From Ralstonia sp. UBA689 (lineage in GTDB: Bacteria; Pseudomonadota; Gammaproteobacteria; Burkholderiales; Burkholderiaceae), in contig NZ_DBMV01000027.1 in assembly GCF_002298975.1 (NCBI RefSeq), forward strand, positions 1 to 30,466: a stretch of 30,466 nt of DNA. Reading direction: 5' to 3'. A model generated the notes under the pieces. That model made no database searches, was not told where the DNA came from, and worked only from the letters and a program-made list of their open reading frames with translations. The translations under genes and the position numbers were made by a program. Shown here in pieces: positions 23,978 through 30,466 of the stretch (positions within the stretch are counted from its first letter, which is position 1; the number at the start of each line of letters is the position of its first letter).

Positions 23978-25682
23978 GCTTGACCTCCTCCAGTGTCGTG
24001 ATGCCTGCGCATGCGAGTTTGAGGGCAGCGTCACGCAGGCTTCGGGTGCCGTGCTTGGCGGCCACTTCTTTCAGGTGGCGTACCGGCGCCTTGTTCACGA
24101 TCAGCTCGCGTAGTTCGTCGTTGAGCGACAGTATTTCCGCGATCGCGGTGCGGCCCTTATAGCCGGTTCCCCGGCAATCGCCGCAGCCCGTGCCGGCGCG
24201 AAGGCGGTAAGCCTGGACATCCTCAGCCCGCAGACCCAGGCGCGACAGCATTGTGGGATCGGCGTCCGTGTCGCGGGTGCAATGCGGACAGTTGTTGCGG
24301 ATCAGGCGTTGTGCCCAGATGCCGTTGAGTGCTGAAACGAAGGCATAGGGATCGATACCCATGTGCGTGAAACGACCGAACACATCGAACACGTTGTTGG
24401 CATGCACGGTCGTAAGCACAAGGTGGCCAGTCAGCGCTGATTGCACCGCGATCTCGGCCGTCTCTCGGTCACGAATTTCTCCCACCATGATCTTGTCGGG
24501 GTCGTGCCGCAAGATCGAGCGCAGGCCTCGTGCGAAGGTCAATCCTTTTTTGTCGTTGACGGGGATTTGCAGAATTCCCGGCAGTTGGTACTCGACGGGA
24601 TCCTCGATGGTGATGATTTTGTCGCGGCCGTTGTTGATTTCTGTGAGCGCTGCATACAGCGTTGTGGTCTTGCCAGAGCCTGTCGGCCCCGTCACCAACA
24701 GCATGCCGTAGGGTTCATCGCTCAGCCGGCGCAAGGTGACCAGAGATGCGTCATCAAAACCTAAGGCCTCCAGCGACAATGCACCATAAGATTCGATCAT
24801 GGCGCGCTTGTCCAAGATGCGAATCACCGCGTCCTCGCCATGAATGCTTGGCATGACGGAAACCCGCAGGTCAATGTCCCGTCCGTTGGACTCGACCTGG
24901 AAGCTCCCATCCTGCGGCACCCGTCGCTCGGAGATGTCAAGTTCGGCCAGCACTTTCAGACGCGAGATCACCTGCGCTGCCAAGTCGCGTCCGGTGATCG
25001 AACGGGCATGGTCGAGCACGCCATCGACGCGATACTTGATGGTGAGTCCAGACGCAGTGCTTTCCAGATGTATGTCGGAGGCCGTCGCCCGCAGCGCGTC
25101 ATATAGGGTCGAGTTGACCAGTTTGACTGCGGGGCTGGCGGCCACACTGACTGACGCAAAGGACAGCACTTCTGTCGCGCGAGATCCGCGAGCTTCTTCG
25201 TCTGCATCGGCGACAACACTGTCGACTGCACGCACCGACTGTTCTTGCTTGGCAAGATAGGCTTGGATGTCGGATCGCAGCGCCACGCGAAAATTCACCG
25301 TGGCGCCCGCACGGGCTCCAAGCCAACTCTGCAGCTCCATGTCAAAAGGATCTGCAACAACGGCGAGGATTTGGTCCGACGTCTGCAACAAGACCGCGTG
25401 CCGGCGCATCGCCTCCACTAGCGGCAACCGATCGAACTTCGGCTGACTTTGGTCCATCTGCTGGGTGTCGACCACCGGCCAGCCGAGCACTTCTGCCAGC
25501 CAAGCTGCGAGGGTGCGCAAGCGTCCGTCGTAGAGCACTTCCAATTCCTGCATGGGCGATAAGCCCAAGGACTTGGCACGTTCGCACACCGCGTGTAAGT
25601 CATCAACGCTCAGGACAGGGTCTTTGACCTTGTCATCCGTGCCCGGTGACATCCGTGAGGACAATTGACTCATATCTGTCAT
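23958..25682 (-). CDS. gspE: Type II secretion traffic ATPase GspE
   Basis: This 574-residue hexameric secretion ATPase powers pseudopilus assembly from the cytoplasmic side. An N-terminal MshEN/GspE-N-type region (about 30-150) precedes the N2E domain and the RecA-like core. Visible motifs are Walker A GPTGSGKT at 332-339, the Asp box (IITIEDPVEYQL), Walker B IMVGEIRD at 398-405, and the His box HLVLTTVHAN. The tetracysteine zinc motif is CPHC (465-468) with CGDC (500-503), typical of GspE and PilB. All key residues are present, so it should be active. It overlaps gspF by ATGA and the next gene by 20 bases. A second ATG three codons in is possible. Confidence 0.95.
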   Translation of the reverse strand: MTDMSQLSSRMSPGTDDKVKDPVLSVDDLHAVCERAKSLGLSPMQELEVLYDGRLRTLAAWLAEVLGWPVVDTQQMDQSQPKFDRLPLVEAMRRHAVLLQTSDQILAVVADPFDMELQSWLGARAGATVNFRVALRSDIQAYLAKQEQSVRAVDSVVADADEEARGSRATEVLSFASVSVAASPAVKLVNSTLYDALRATASDIHLESTASGLTIKYRVDGVLDHARSITGRDLAAQVISRLKVLAELDISERRVPQDGSFQVESNGRDIDLRVSVMPSIHGEDAVIRILDKRAMIESYGALSLEALGFDDASLVTLRRLSDEPYGMLLVTGPTGSGKTTTLYAALTEINNGRDKIITIEDPVEYQLPGILQIPVNDKKGLTFARGLRSILRHDPDKIMVGEIRDRETAEIAVQSALTGHLVLTTVHANNVFDVFGRFTHMGIDPYAFVSALNGIWAQRLIRNNCPHCTRDTDADPTMLSRLGLRAEDVQAYRLRAGTGCGDCRGTGYKGRTAIAEILSLNDELRELIVNKAPVRHLKEVAAKHGTRSLRDAALKLACAGITTLEEVKRVTLQS

Positions 25683-26869
25683 TGCAGGGAAGTCGCCAGG
25701 TCGAAGATCGGCAGGTACAGCAGCACGACGATGACACCGACCACCACGCCGATAAGCAGCATCATGATTGGCTCGAAGGCGCGAGTGAACCGGTCGATAA
25801 AGCGGGAGATATCGTTGTCGTAGAAGTTGGAGGCCTGAATCAGCATGGCCCCCAACTTGCCGGAGCGCTCTCCTACCCGCAGCATCCGGAACGAAATCGA
25901 CGTCGTCAGGCCGTTGTCATGGAAGGTGTCTGCAAAGGGCGCCCCAGCTTCGATGGCGTGGCGTGCACGCTGCAAGCGCTCCAGCACGTGGCGCGAGATG
26001 ACGCCCTCGCTCATGCGTAAGCCCGACACTGCCGGAATACCACTTTCCAGCAGCATCCCCAGCGTCAGGTACAACCGAGACATTTCGTACAACTGCACGC
26101 GCGGTCCTACCGCCGGGAGCCGCAACACACCACGGGACAGTGCCCCACTCTTGTGCAGGCGTGCTGCTGCAACAACCGTTGCGGCAAGGGCGATGGCCAT
26201 TGCAATGGCTGTCGGCAGCGCGTGTTCGGCCACAAACTGGCCTGTGCCCAACAACCAAGCTGACATCAGCGGCAATTCACGCCCCGAATCCTTGTAAATG
26301 GAAGCAAATCTGGGGATTACGTAGCCGCCAAGGAAAATGGTGACCAAGCCCCCCACGACCATGAGGATGGCCGGATAGATCGACGCGCTGACGATCTTGC
26401 TGCGGACCACGTCCACACGTTGCTGATACTCGACATAGCGCGCCAGCGCCGCCGGTAATGCCCCCGTAGTCTCCGCAGCTTGCATCAGGCCGACATAGAG
26501 GGGAGGAAATGCTTCTGGCATCGCCGTAAGGGCCGCCGAGAAGCGTTGACCTTCGCTGATAAGGGCGATGAGTCTTTGCAGGACGCTACGCGCTTCAGGC
26601 GCAGCCTCTTTCTCGATCAGACCTTCAAGCGCTTCCATCAACGTCAAGCCGGCAAGCAGCAGAGCGTGCAGTTCCTGACTGAATAGCAGTAGCGAAAAGC
26701 GCTTGCGCCGCCAACCTGTGGCGGCCTGCGCCACTCGCGAACTGCGGATGCCCAGCGCCTGCAGTCCTTGGTCTCGTATCTGACGTAGAGCGTCCGCTTC
26801 GCTCTGTGCCTCGACGCTCAGCAGCTGGATCGCATTCGAACGAGATAGGACGCGTACTTCAAACTTCAC
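25679..26869 (-). CDS. gspF: Type II secretion inner-membrane platform protein GspF
   Basis: This 396-residue polytopic protein has the duplicated GspF domain: first copy around 65-185 (FSQELHALLLAGLTLMEALE), second around 265-385 (MSRLYLTLGMLLESGIPAVS). Each is followed by membrane segments (about 165-190, 210-235, 365-390). It forms the platform that the GspE ATPase turns or moves during pseudopilus assembly. Length and architecture are standard. The start is GTG with GGAG nine bases upstream, 30 bases after gspG. The last codons overlap gspE (ATGA). Confidence 0.94.
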   Translation of the reverse strand: MKFEVRVLSRSNAIQLLSVEAQSEADALRQIRDQGLQALGIRSSRVAQAATGWRRKRFSLLLFSQELHALLLAGLTLMEALEGLIEKEAAPEARSVLQRLIALISEGQRFSAALTAMPEAFPPLYVGLMQAAETTGALPAALARYVEYQQRVDVVRSKIVSASIYPAILMVVGGLVTIFLGGYVIPRFASIYKDSGRELPLMSAWLLGTGQFVAEHALPTAIAMAIALAATVVAAARLHKSGALSRGVLRLPAVGPRVQLYEMSRLYLTLGMLLESGIPAVSGLRMSEGVISRHVLERLQRARHAIEAGAPFADTFHDNGLTTSISFRMLRVGERSGKLGAMLIQASNFYDNDISRFIDRFTRAFEPIMMLLIGVVVGVIVVLLYLPIFDLATSLQ

Positions 26870-26899
26870 GCGAGTTTTCTCCGGCTAGCAATGCGGCCG

Positions 26900-27361
26900 T
26901 CAGGGGCGGACGATGTCGGCGTTTTCGCCGCTGCCGCCAGGCTGACCGTCCTTGCCGTAGCTGATGACCTCGTATTCGCCGTTGGCGCCGGGGGCGTGGT
27001 ACACGTAGGCGTGCCCCCAAGGGTCCAGCGGCACCTCGCGTTTGAGATAGGGGCCGCTCCATTTCGCGCCGGCAGTGGGTGGCGCCACCATCAGCGCCTG
27101 CAGACCTTCTTCGGTGCTCGGATAGCGGCCGACGTCCAGCCTATAGGTGTCCAGAACCTTTTCAAAGGCTTCCAACTGGGCCTTGGCCGTCGTGATCTCC
27201 GATTTTCCGATTTGGGAGAAGTATTTCGGACCAACATACGATGCCAGTAAGCCGATGATGACCAGCACGACTAGCAGTTCCAGCAGGGTGAAGCCGTGCA
27301 GTCCTCGGCTTGGTCGAGCCAGGGCGGAGCGGCGCTCGTTAGAACATCTTACGGACGTCAT
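26900..27361 (-). CDS. gspG: Major type II pseudopilin GspG
   Basis: This 153-residue prepilin has a 23-residue basic leader ending LHG|FTLLELLVVLVIIGLLAS, with Glu at mature position 5. The C-terminal domain shows the GspG signature elements GRYPSTEEGLQALM, GPYLKREVPLDPWGHAYVYH and the calcium-site loop GENADI. It should be the main pseudopilus subunit. It is first of the secretion genes, 39 bases after the peroxidase gene. The ATG at 27361 lacks a clear Shine-Dalgarno site, so translation may depend on the preceding gene. Confidence 0.95.
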   Translation of the reverse strand: MTSVRCSNERRSALARPSRGLHGFTLLELLVVLVIIGLLASYVGPKYFSQIGKSEITTAKAQLEAFEKVLDTYRLDVGRYPSTEEGLQALMVAPPTAGAKWSGPYLKREVPLDPWGHAYVYHAPGANGEYEVISYGKDGQPGGSGENADIVRP

Positions 27362-27400
27362 GAGTCGTTGGGGTTAGGGTACTGGTATCGCCGCGGCAAC

Positions 27401-28633
27401 TCAGTGGTGCGCTGCCTGGGGGTCAGGGTTCAGCCTAGCGAGCGCTTGCGGACTGGTGGTCAGCGCTTCCAAGAACGCGATCAAGTCCTGACGCTCCATG
27501 GGAGTGAGCAGCAACGGTCGGCCTTGCTCGTTGCTGCGGTAGTAGACCTCATAGTCGACTGCCTGCAAGAGCGTGGGCACACCGCCATCGTGCATATAGG
27601 GCCCCGTCTTCGCCACATTGCGCAAGCTGGGGGTGCGAAACTTGCCGATGTCCTTCGGATCGAGTGACACCACAAACCGCCCTAATTCGGCGAAGTCGTC
27701 ATTCGAGAGAATGATCTGGTCCAGCGGCACGCCCTTCTGCTTCTGAGAAGCCAACTCGGTAGTCAATTGCGCCAGATGCCCACTAATACGCTCCATGCCG
27801 ACCGACAGCGCATGAAATTGGTTATCAGTAAGCAGGGCGTGATCACGTTCGATCGTGTGGCATGTGGAGCAACGCGCGGCTCCGGTAAATAGGGTTAGCC
27901 CTCGCACTGCGCTCGCGCTGAGGGCGTTTTTGTCGCCTCCAAATGCATAGCGATCGAATGCTGAGTCGCCAGCACGCAGTGTGCGCTCATAGGCAGCCAA
28001 CGCTTGCGCAACTTGCTCAATACGCACCTGGGATGCTTCGTTAACTCCAAAGGCGTGCCTGAATGCCTCCACGTAGTTCGGGTCTTGCACGATTACATGA
28101 AGCACGGCCGCACCATCTGGCATGCCCATCTCTCGAGGATTGGTCAGCGGCCGGAGAGCTTGGCTTTCGAGTGTGGGGTCTCTCCCTTCCCAGAATTGAG
28201 AGGTGTTATATGCAACGTTCAATAGGCTCGGTGCGTTGCGGGTCCCCAAGCGCTCACCAATCCCTTTTGAAACGCGCAGGCCATCGCCGAAGAACTGGTC
28301 CGGTGAGTGGCAACTGGCGCAACTGCGAGTGCCGTCACTGCTGAGTCGCTGGTCAAAGAAAAGCCTTTGGCCCAGGGCGATCATCGCAGGGCTTGGCGGG
28401 CGCCCGTCGATTTTGGGCAGACCGAGAAGATCCAATTCCGAGGTGCTGGCGGCCGGTGCTGGCCAAGGCTGAACAGCCCAAGCTAGGAAAACGAGCGCAC
28501 CCGTCGCTGAGAGGACGGGTAGCGCTCTTCGAGTCCTGTTGCGCAATGGAGACAGGACTCCGCGCCCAAAAATTGCAACCAGCATTGAGCGACGCAAACG
28601 CGAAGCAGCCTGGCTGAAAGGCCATCGTGCCAA
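27401..28633 (-). CDS. Di-haem cytochrome c peroxidase (CcpA/MauG family)
   Basis: This 410-residue exported protein has two c-type haem sites, CASCH (105-109) and CSTCH (255-259). Conserved surroundings of the family are FFDQRLSSDGTRSCASCH, FWEGRDPTLESQA, the PREMGMP segment, and KFRTPSLRNVAKTGPYMHDG near the C-terminus. Enzymes of this group reduce hydrogen peroxide with electrons from periplasmic cytochrome, or oxidise protein side chains (MauG type). A hydrophobic export segment lies at about 38-56. The TTG at 28633 has AGGGGGT about seven bases upstream; an ATG at 28585 is the alternative. It is the first gene of the secretion operon, an unusual placement. Confidence 0.9.
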   Translation of the reverse strand: MARWPFSQAASRLRRSMLVAIFGRGVLSPLRNRTRRALPVLSATGALVFLAWAVQPWPAPAASTSELDLLGLPKIDGRPPSPAMIALGQRLFFDQRLSSDGTRSCASCHSPDQFFGDGLRVSKGIGERLGTRNAPSLLNVAYNTSQFWEGRDPTLESQALRPLTNPREMGMPDGAAVLHVIVQDPNYVEAFRHAFGVNEASQVRIEQVAQALAAYERTLRAGDSAFDRYAFGGDKNALSASAVRGLTLFTGAARCSTCHTIERDHALLTDNQFHALSVGMERISGHLAQLTTELASQKQKGVPLDQIILSNDDFAELGRFVVSLDPKDIGKFRTPSLRNVAKTGPYMHDGGVPTLLQAVDYEVYYRSNEQGRPLLLTPMERQDLIAFLEALTTSPQALARLNPDPQAAHH

Positions 28634-29208
28634 CGGACCGACCCCCTAAACATATTTTATTGAACCGTGACGCGAAACCGTGCCGTCACCTTTGTGGAGG
28701 TGATATTTGACATGGTCGCACACGGGATTTTATTGGCGGAAAAACGTGCCTTGCTTTTGGAGCATGTTGTCACCCACGACTTAACGCTGTCAATGGGCGG
28801 CTTGTTGTGAAAACGTGAATAGCGGGGGTGTATTCGGGGTCGCAAATAACACATTTCCTGATCGTGGAGTGTTATGGATTCTTTAAGGAGAGTACCCCTC
28901 TTCACCAATATTGCGATTTGCTAGACAAGCTGGCAGGCTGCCGTTCTCTCGGGCGACGGTCCTGTTGAATGGAGCAGTCTGACCTCGTTGGAAGCGTGTC
29001 ACCAGACCGGCTGGTTACGGTTTTGTTACGGCAATTCATGCTGATGATTAGGGGGTATGCCCCTTGGTTACCAAACAGCGCGAGTGGCAGAGACGTGTGT
29101 ATGTTTCAAGTGCAGTGGTATTACCTGCGTTGCCGCTTGCCGGTCTAATGGATCGGCTCCTGCTTAGAACGAAAAACAAAGATCGAAATACCCAGGGGGT
29201 GGACCCAT
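28634..29208. other. AT-richer divergent promoter region
   Basis: These 575 bases separate the secretion operon (minus) from the YD-repeat protein gene (plus) and are visibly poorer in GC than the flanks. Short perfect inverted repeats occur: GTGACG/CGTCAC (28667-28672 and 28684-28689), TCACCT/AGGTGA (28686-28691 and 28698-28703), and GGGG TATG CCCC just after 29051. Small open frames exist on both strands, but none has convincing start signals or recognisable sequence. It probably holds both promoters and long leaders. Confidence 0.5.
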
Positions 29209-30466
29209 ATGGCCAGGTCCGAAAATGTGTTTGCGCAAAGCGCAAGTGGCATCGTGCGCGCTGCGCGTGCCAAATCTTCTTTTTCGTTCACTGATCTGGC
29301 TCGGGCGTTTGGGCTTTTCGCCGTATGCAGTGTTTTGTTTGTTAGCAACGCTGGTCATGCTGCTAACACCGGGTTCGTTTATGACGACCTTGGGCGTCTC
29401 ATTCAGGTTGTTGCTCCCGACGGCACCAGTACTCAATATGCGTACGATGCGGTCGGCAACATCACTGCAGTCAAAGCAAGTACGACAAATACGCTGGCTA
29501 TTGCGAGCTTCTCGCCCAGCGGTGGCCCTGCGGGTACCAGTGTCACCATCTTAGGTAGCGGTTTCAGCACCACCGCCAGCGCAAACTCGGTCACGTTCAA
29601 CGGCGTAGCAGCGGCAGTGACCGCGGCAAGCGCCACAGCTCTTCGCGTCACGGTTCCTTCTGCGGCCACGACCGGGCCAATCTCCGTTTCCAATACGAAC
29701 GGCACTGCTGTCTCGTCGGCCAATTTTGTTGTTGGTACGAGCGCAGCACCACCCACCATCACCGGCTTCACTCCATCGCTGGGCCTAGCCGGAACTTCGG
29801 TCACAGTCACAGGGACTGGATTCCAGCCTGCGACGGCAGCCAACAATGTTGTGTTTGGCTCGACCCAGGGACAAGTTACCGCGGTGACTGCGCCGACGCA
29901 GGTTGTCGCGACTGTGCCTCAGGCAGGGTCTGGCAAGATCTCGGTTACCACGGCCAATGGAAGCGCAATCAGCGCGAACGATTTCTACGTCGTACCCACG
30001 GGAGTGTCGCCGAGCACGATCGTGGATACGCAGCGCATCGTTCCGGACGGCGCGGCGACGAGCTCTACCCTGGGCACGGCGGGCAGCGCTGGATTGTTCA
30101 TCTTTGACGCGGTGGCGGGTCAACGGCTTGGGCTCGGGGTCGCCAACTTCTCGCCTTCGCCTACAAACGGCAGTCAACAACTTGCACTGAGCGTCTACGC
30201 TCCCTCCGGTGCCGTGCTGGTTTCGTGCACAGTTACTACAGCGAACAAGTGCACCCTGCCGGCAATACCCCAGAAGGGTACTTACCGCTTGCTCGCTCGA
30301 ATCGATGGTTCTCACACTGCCAATGTTTCGCTGCTTCTGACATCTGAACAGTCCGGGGTACTGACCGCTGGCGCGCCGGTGACGACGTTCGCGACGACCC
30401 GAGCGGGCCAGAACGCGCGCTACACGTTCAACGCGACGGCGGGACAGAACCTGACCCTTGCGTGGA
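29209..30466 (+). CDS. Large exported YD-repeat (RHS) protein with IPT/TIG-like domains (N-terminal part)
   Basis: The frame stays open from ATG 29209 to the window end (419 codons seen), so the protein is larger than shown. A long N-terminal region (to about 51) holds the hydrophobic stretch LFAVCSVLFVSNAGHA, a probable extended signal peptide. Residues 57-92 contain two YD-type repeats (FVYDDLGRLIQVVAPDG, QYAYDAVGNITAV), as in RHS proteins. Two IPT/TIG-like beta domains follow at about 97-180 (FSPSGGPAGTSVTILGSGFS) and 185-265 (FTPSLGLAGTSVTVTGTGFQ), then beta-rich repeats with KGTYRLLARIDGS. AGGGGGTGG six bases before the ATG supports the start. It diverges from the secretion operon and is a candidate substrate or surface polymer. 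Confidence 0.85.
   Translation, partial: MARSENVFAQSASGIVRAARAKSSFSFTDLARAFGLFAVCSVLFVSNAGHAANTGFVYDDLGRLIQVVAPDGTSTQYAYDAVGNITAVKASTTNTLAIASFSPSGGPAGTSVTILGSGFSTTASANSVTFNGVAAAVTAASATALRVTVPSAATTGPISVSNTNGTAVSSANFVVGTSAAPPTITGFTPSLGLAGTSVTVTGTGFQPATAANNVVFGSTQGQVTAVTAPTQVVATVPQAGSGKISVTTANGSAISANDFYVVPTGVSPSTIVDTQRIVPDGAATSSTLGTAGSAGLFIFDAVAGQRLGLGVANFSPSPTNGSQQLALSVYAPSGAVLVSCTVTTANKCTLPAIPQKGTYRLLARIDGSHTANVSLLLTSEQSGVLTAGAPVTTFATTRAGQNARYTFNATAGQNLTLAW

Noticed and set aside
28712..28810. A 32-codon plus-strand mini-gene (MVAHGILLAEKRALLLEH start)
   Set aside because: The nearest GGAGG is about 11 bases from the ATG and nothing else supports it; kept as a possibility only.
28657..28908. 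An 83-codon minus-strand open frame in the divergent promoter
   Set aside because: Composition without domain, no convincing ribosome site, and it would overlap the region where both promoters must lie.
28850..29208. c-di-GMP or other riboswitch in the leader of the YD-repeat gene
   Set aside because: No conserved aptamer core was recognised; only short GC inverted repeats are present.

Overview
The window looks like chromosome of a GC-rich Burkholderiales bacterium, most probably Ralstonia or a close relative. The reasons are gene content and protein style (split PqiA genes, glutathione-dependent formaldehyde oxidation, a Tar-like chemoreceptor with a betaproteobacterial signalling domain, a divergent second type II secretion locus). 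The genus call is inference; no rRNA or tRNA gene is present to anchor it.

Positions 1-8516 are ordinary high-GC core genome: two overlapping pqiA-type genes (the second cut by the window edge), the adhC-fghA formaldehyde detoxification pair, a dCache chemoreceptor with a complete amino-acid-binding motif, a glutathione S-transferase divergent from an AraC-type regulator, and a membrane diguanylate cyclase. From about 8.6 kb the character changes to accessory DNA. It holds a degenerate IS end, a lone PerM/AI-2E-type permease and decayed gene fragments. Then come two large minus-strand operons separated by about 1.6 kb of insertion-sequence debris.

The first operon (15709 down to 10744) has the order and hallmarks of a divergent functional-amyloid (Fap) system: FapA-like, FapB-like and FapC-like secreted proteins (the latter two with three imperfect repeats each that share a core), a secreted C39-type cysteine peptidase (FapD), a FapE-like protein, and an outer-membrane beta-barrel with an N-terminal coiled coil (FapF). 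A run of ten G residues lies four bases before the fapF start codon, exactly where the ribosome binding site should be, so this gene may be phase-variable.

The second operon (28633 down to 17426) has twelve tightly packed genes, many overlapping by ATGA-type junctions. In order they are a di-haem cytochrome c peroxidase, GspG, GspF, GspE, an unrecognised cytoplasmic protein, PilN-like, PilO-like and GspC/PilP-like inner-membrane proteins, a secretin lipoprotein carrying TPR repeats and a C-terminal cohesin-like domain, and three more pseudopilins, the last lacking the conserved Glu+5. It is a hybrid type II secretion/type IV pilus machine without its own prepilin peptidase. Divergently transcribed from it, across a 575-bp intergenic region, begins a large exported YD-repeat (RHS) protein with IPT/TIG-like domains that runs off the window end and is a natural candidate substrate.

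The two systems would each put protein on the cell surface: amyloid fibres through FapF, and probably the RHS/IPT protein through the cohesin-bearing secretin. All functions are read from sequence motifs and gene order; no searches were run.
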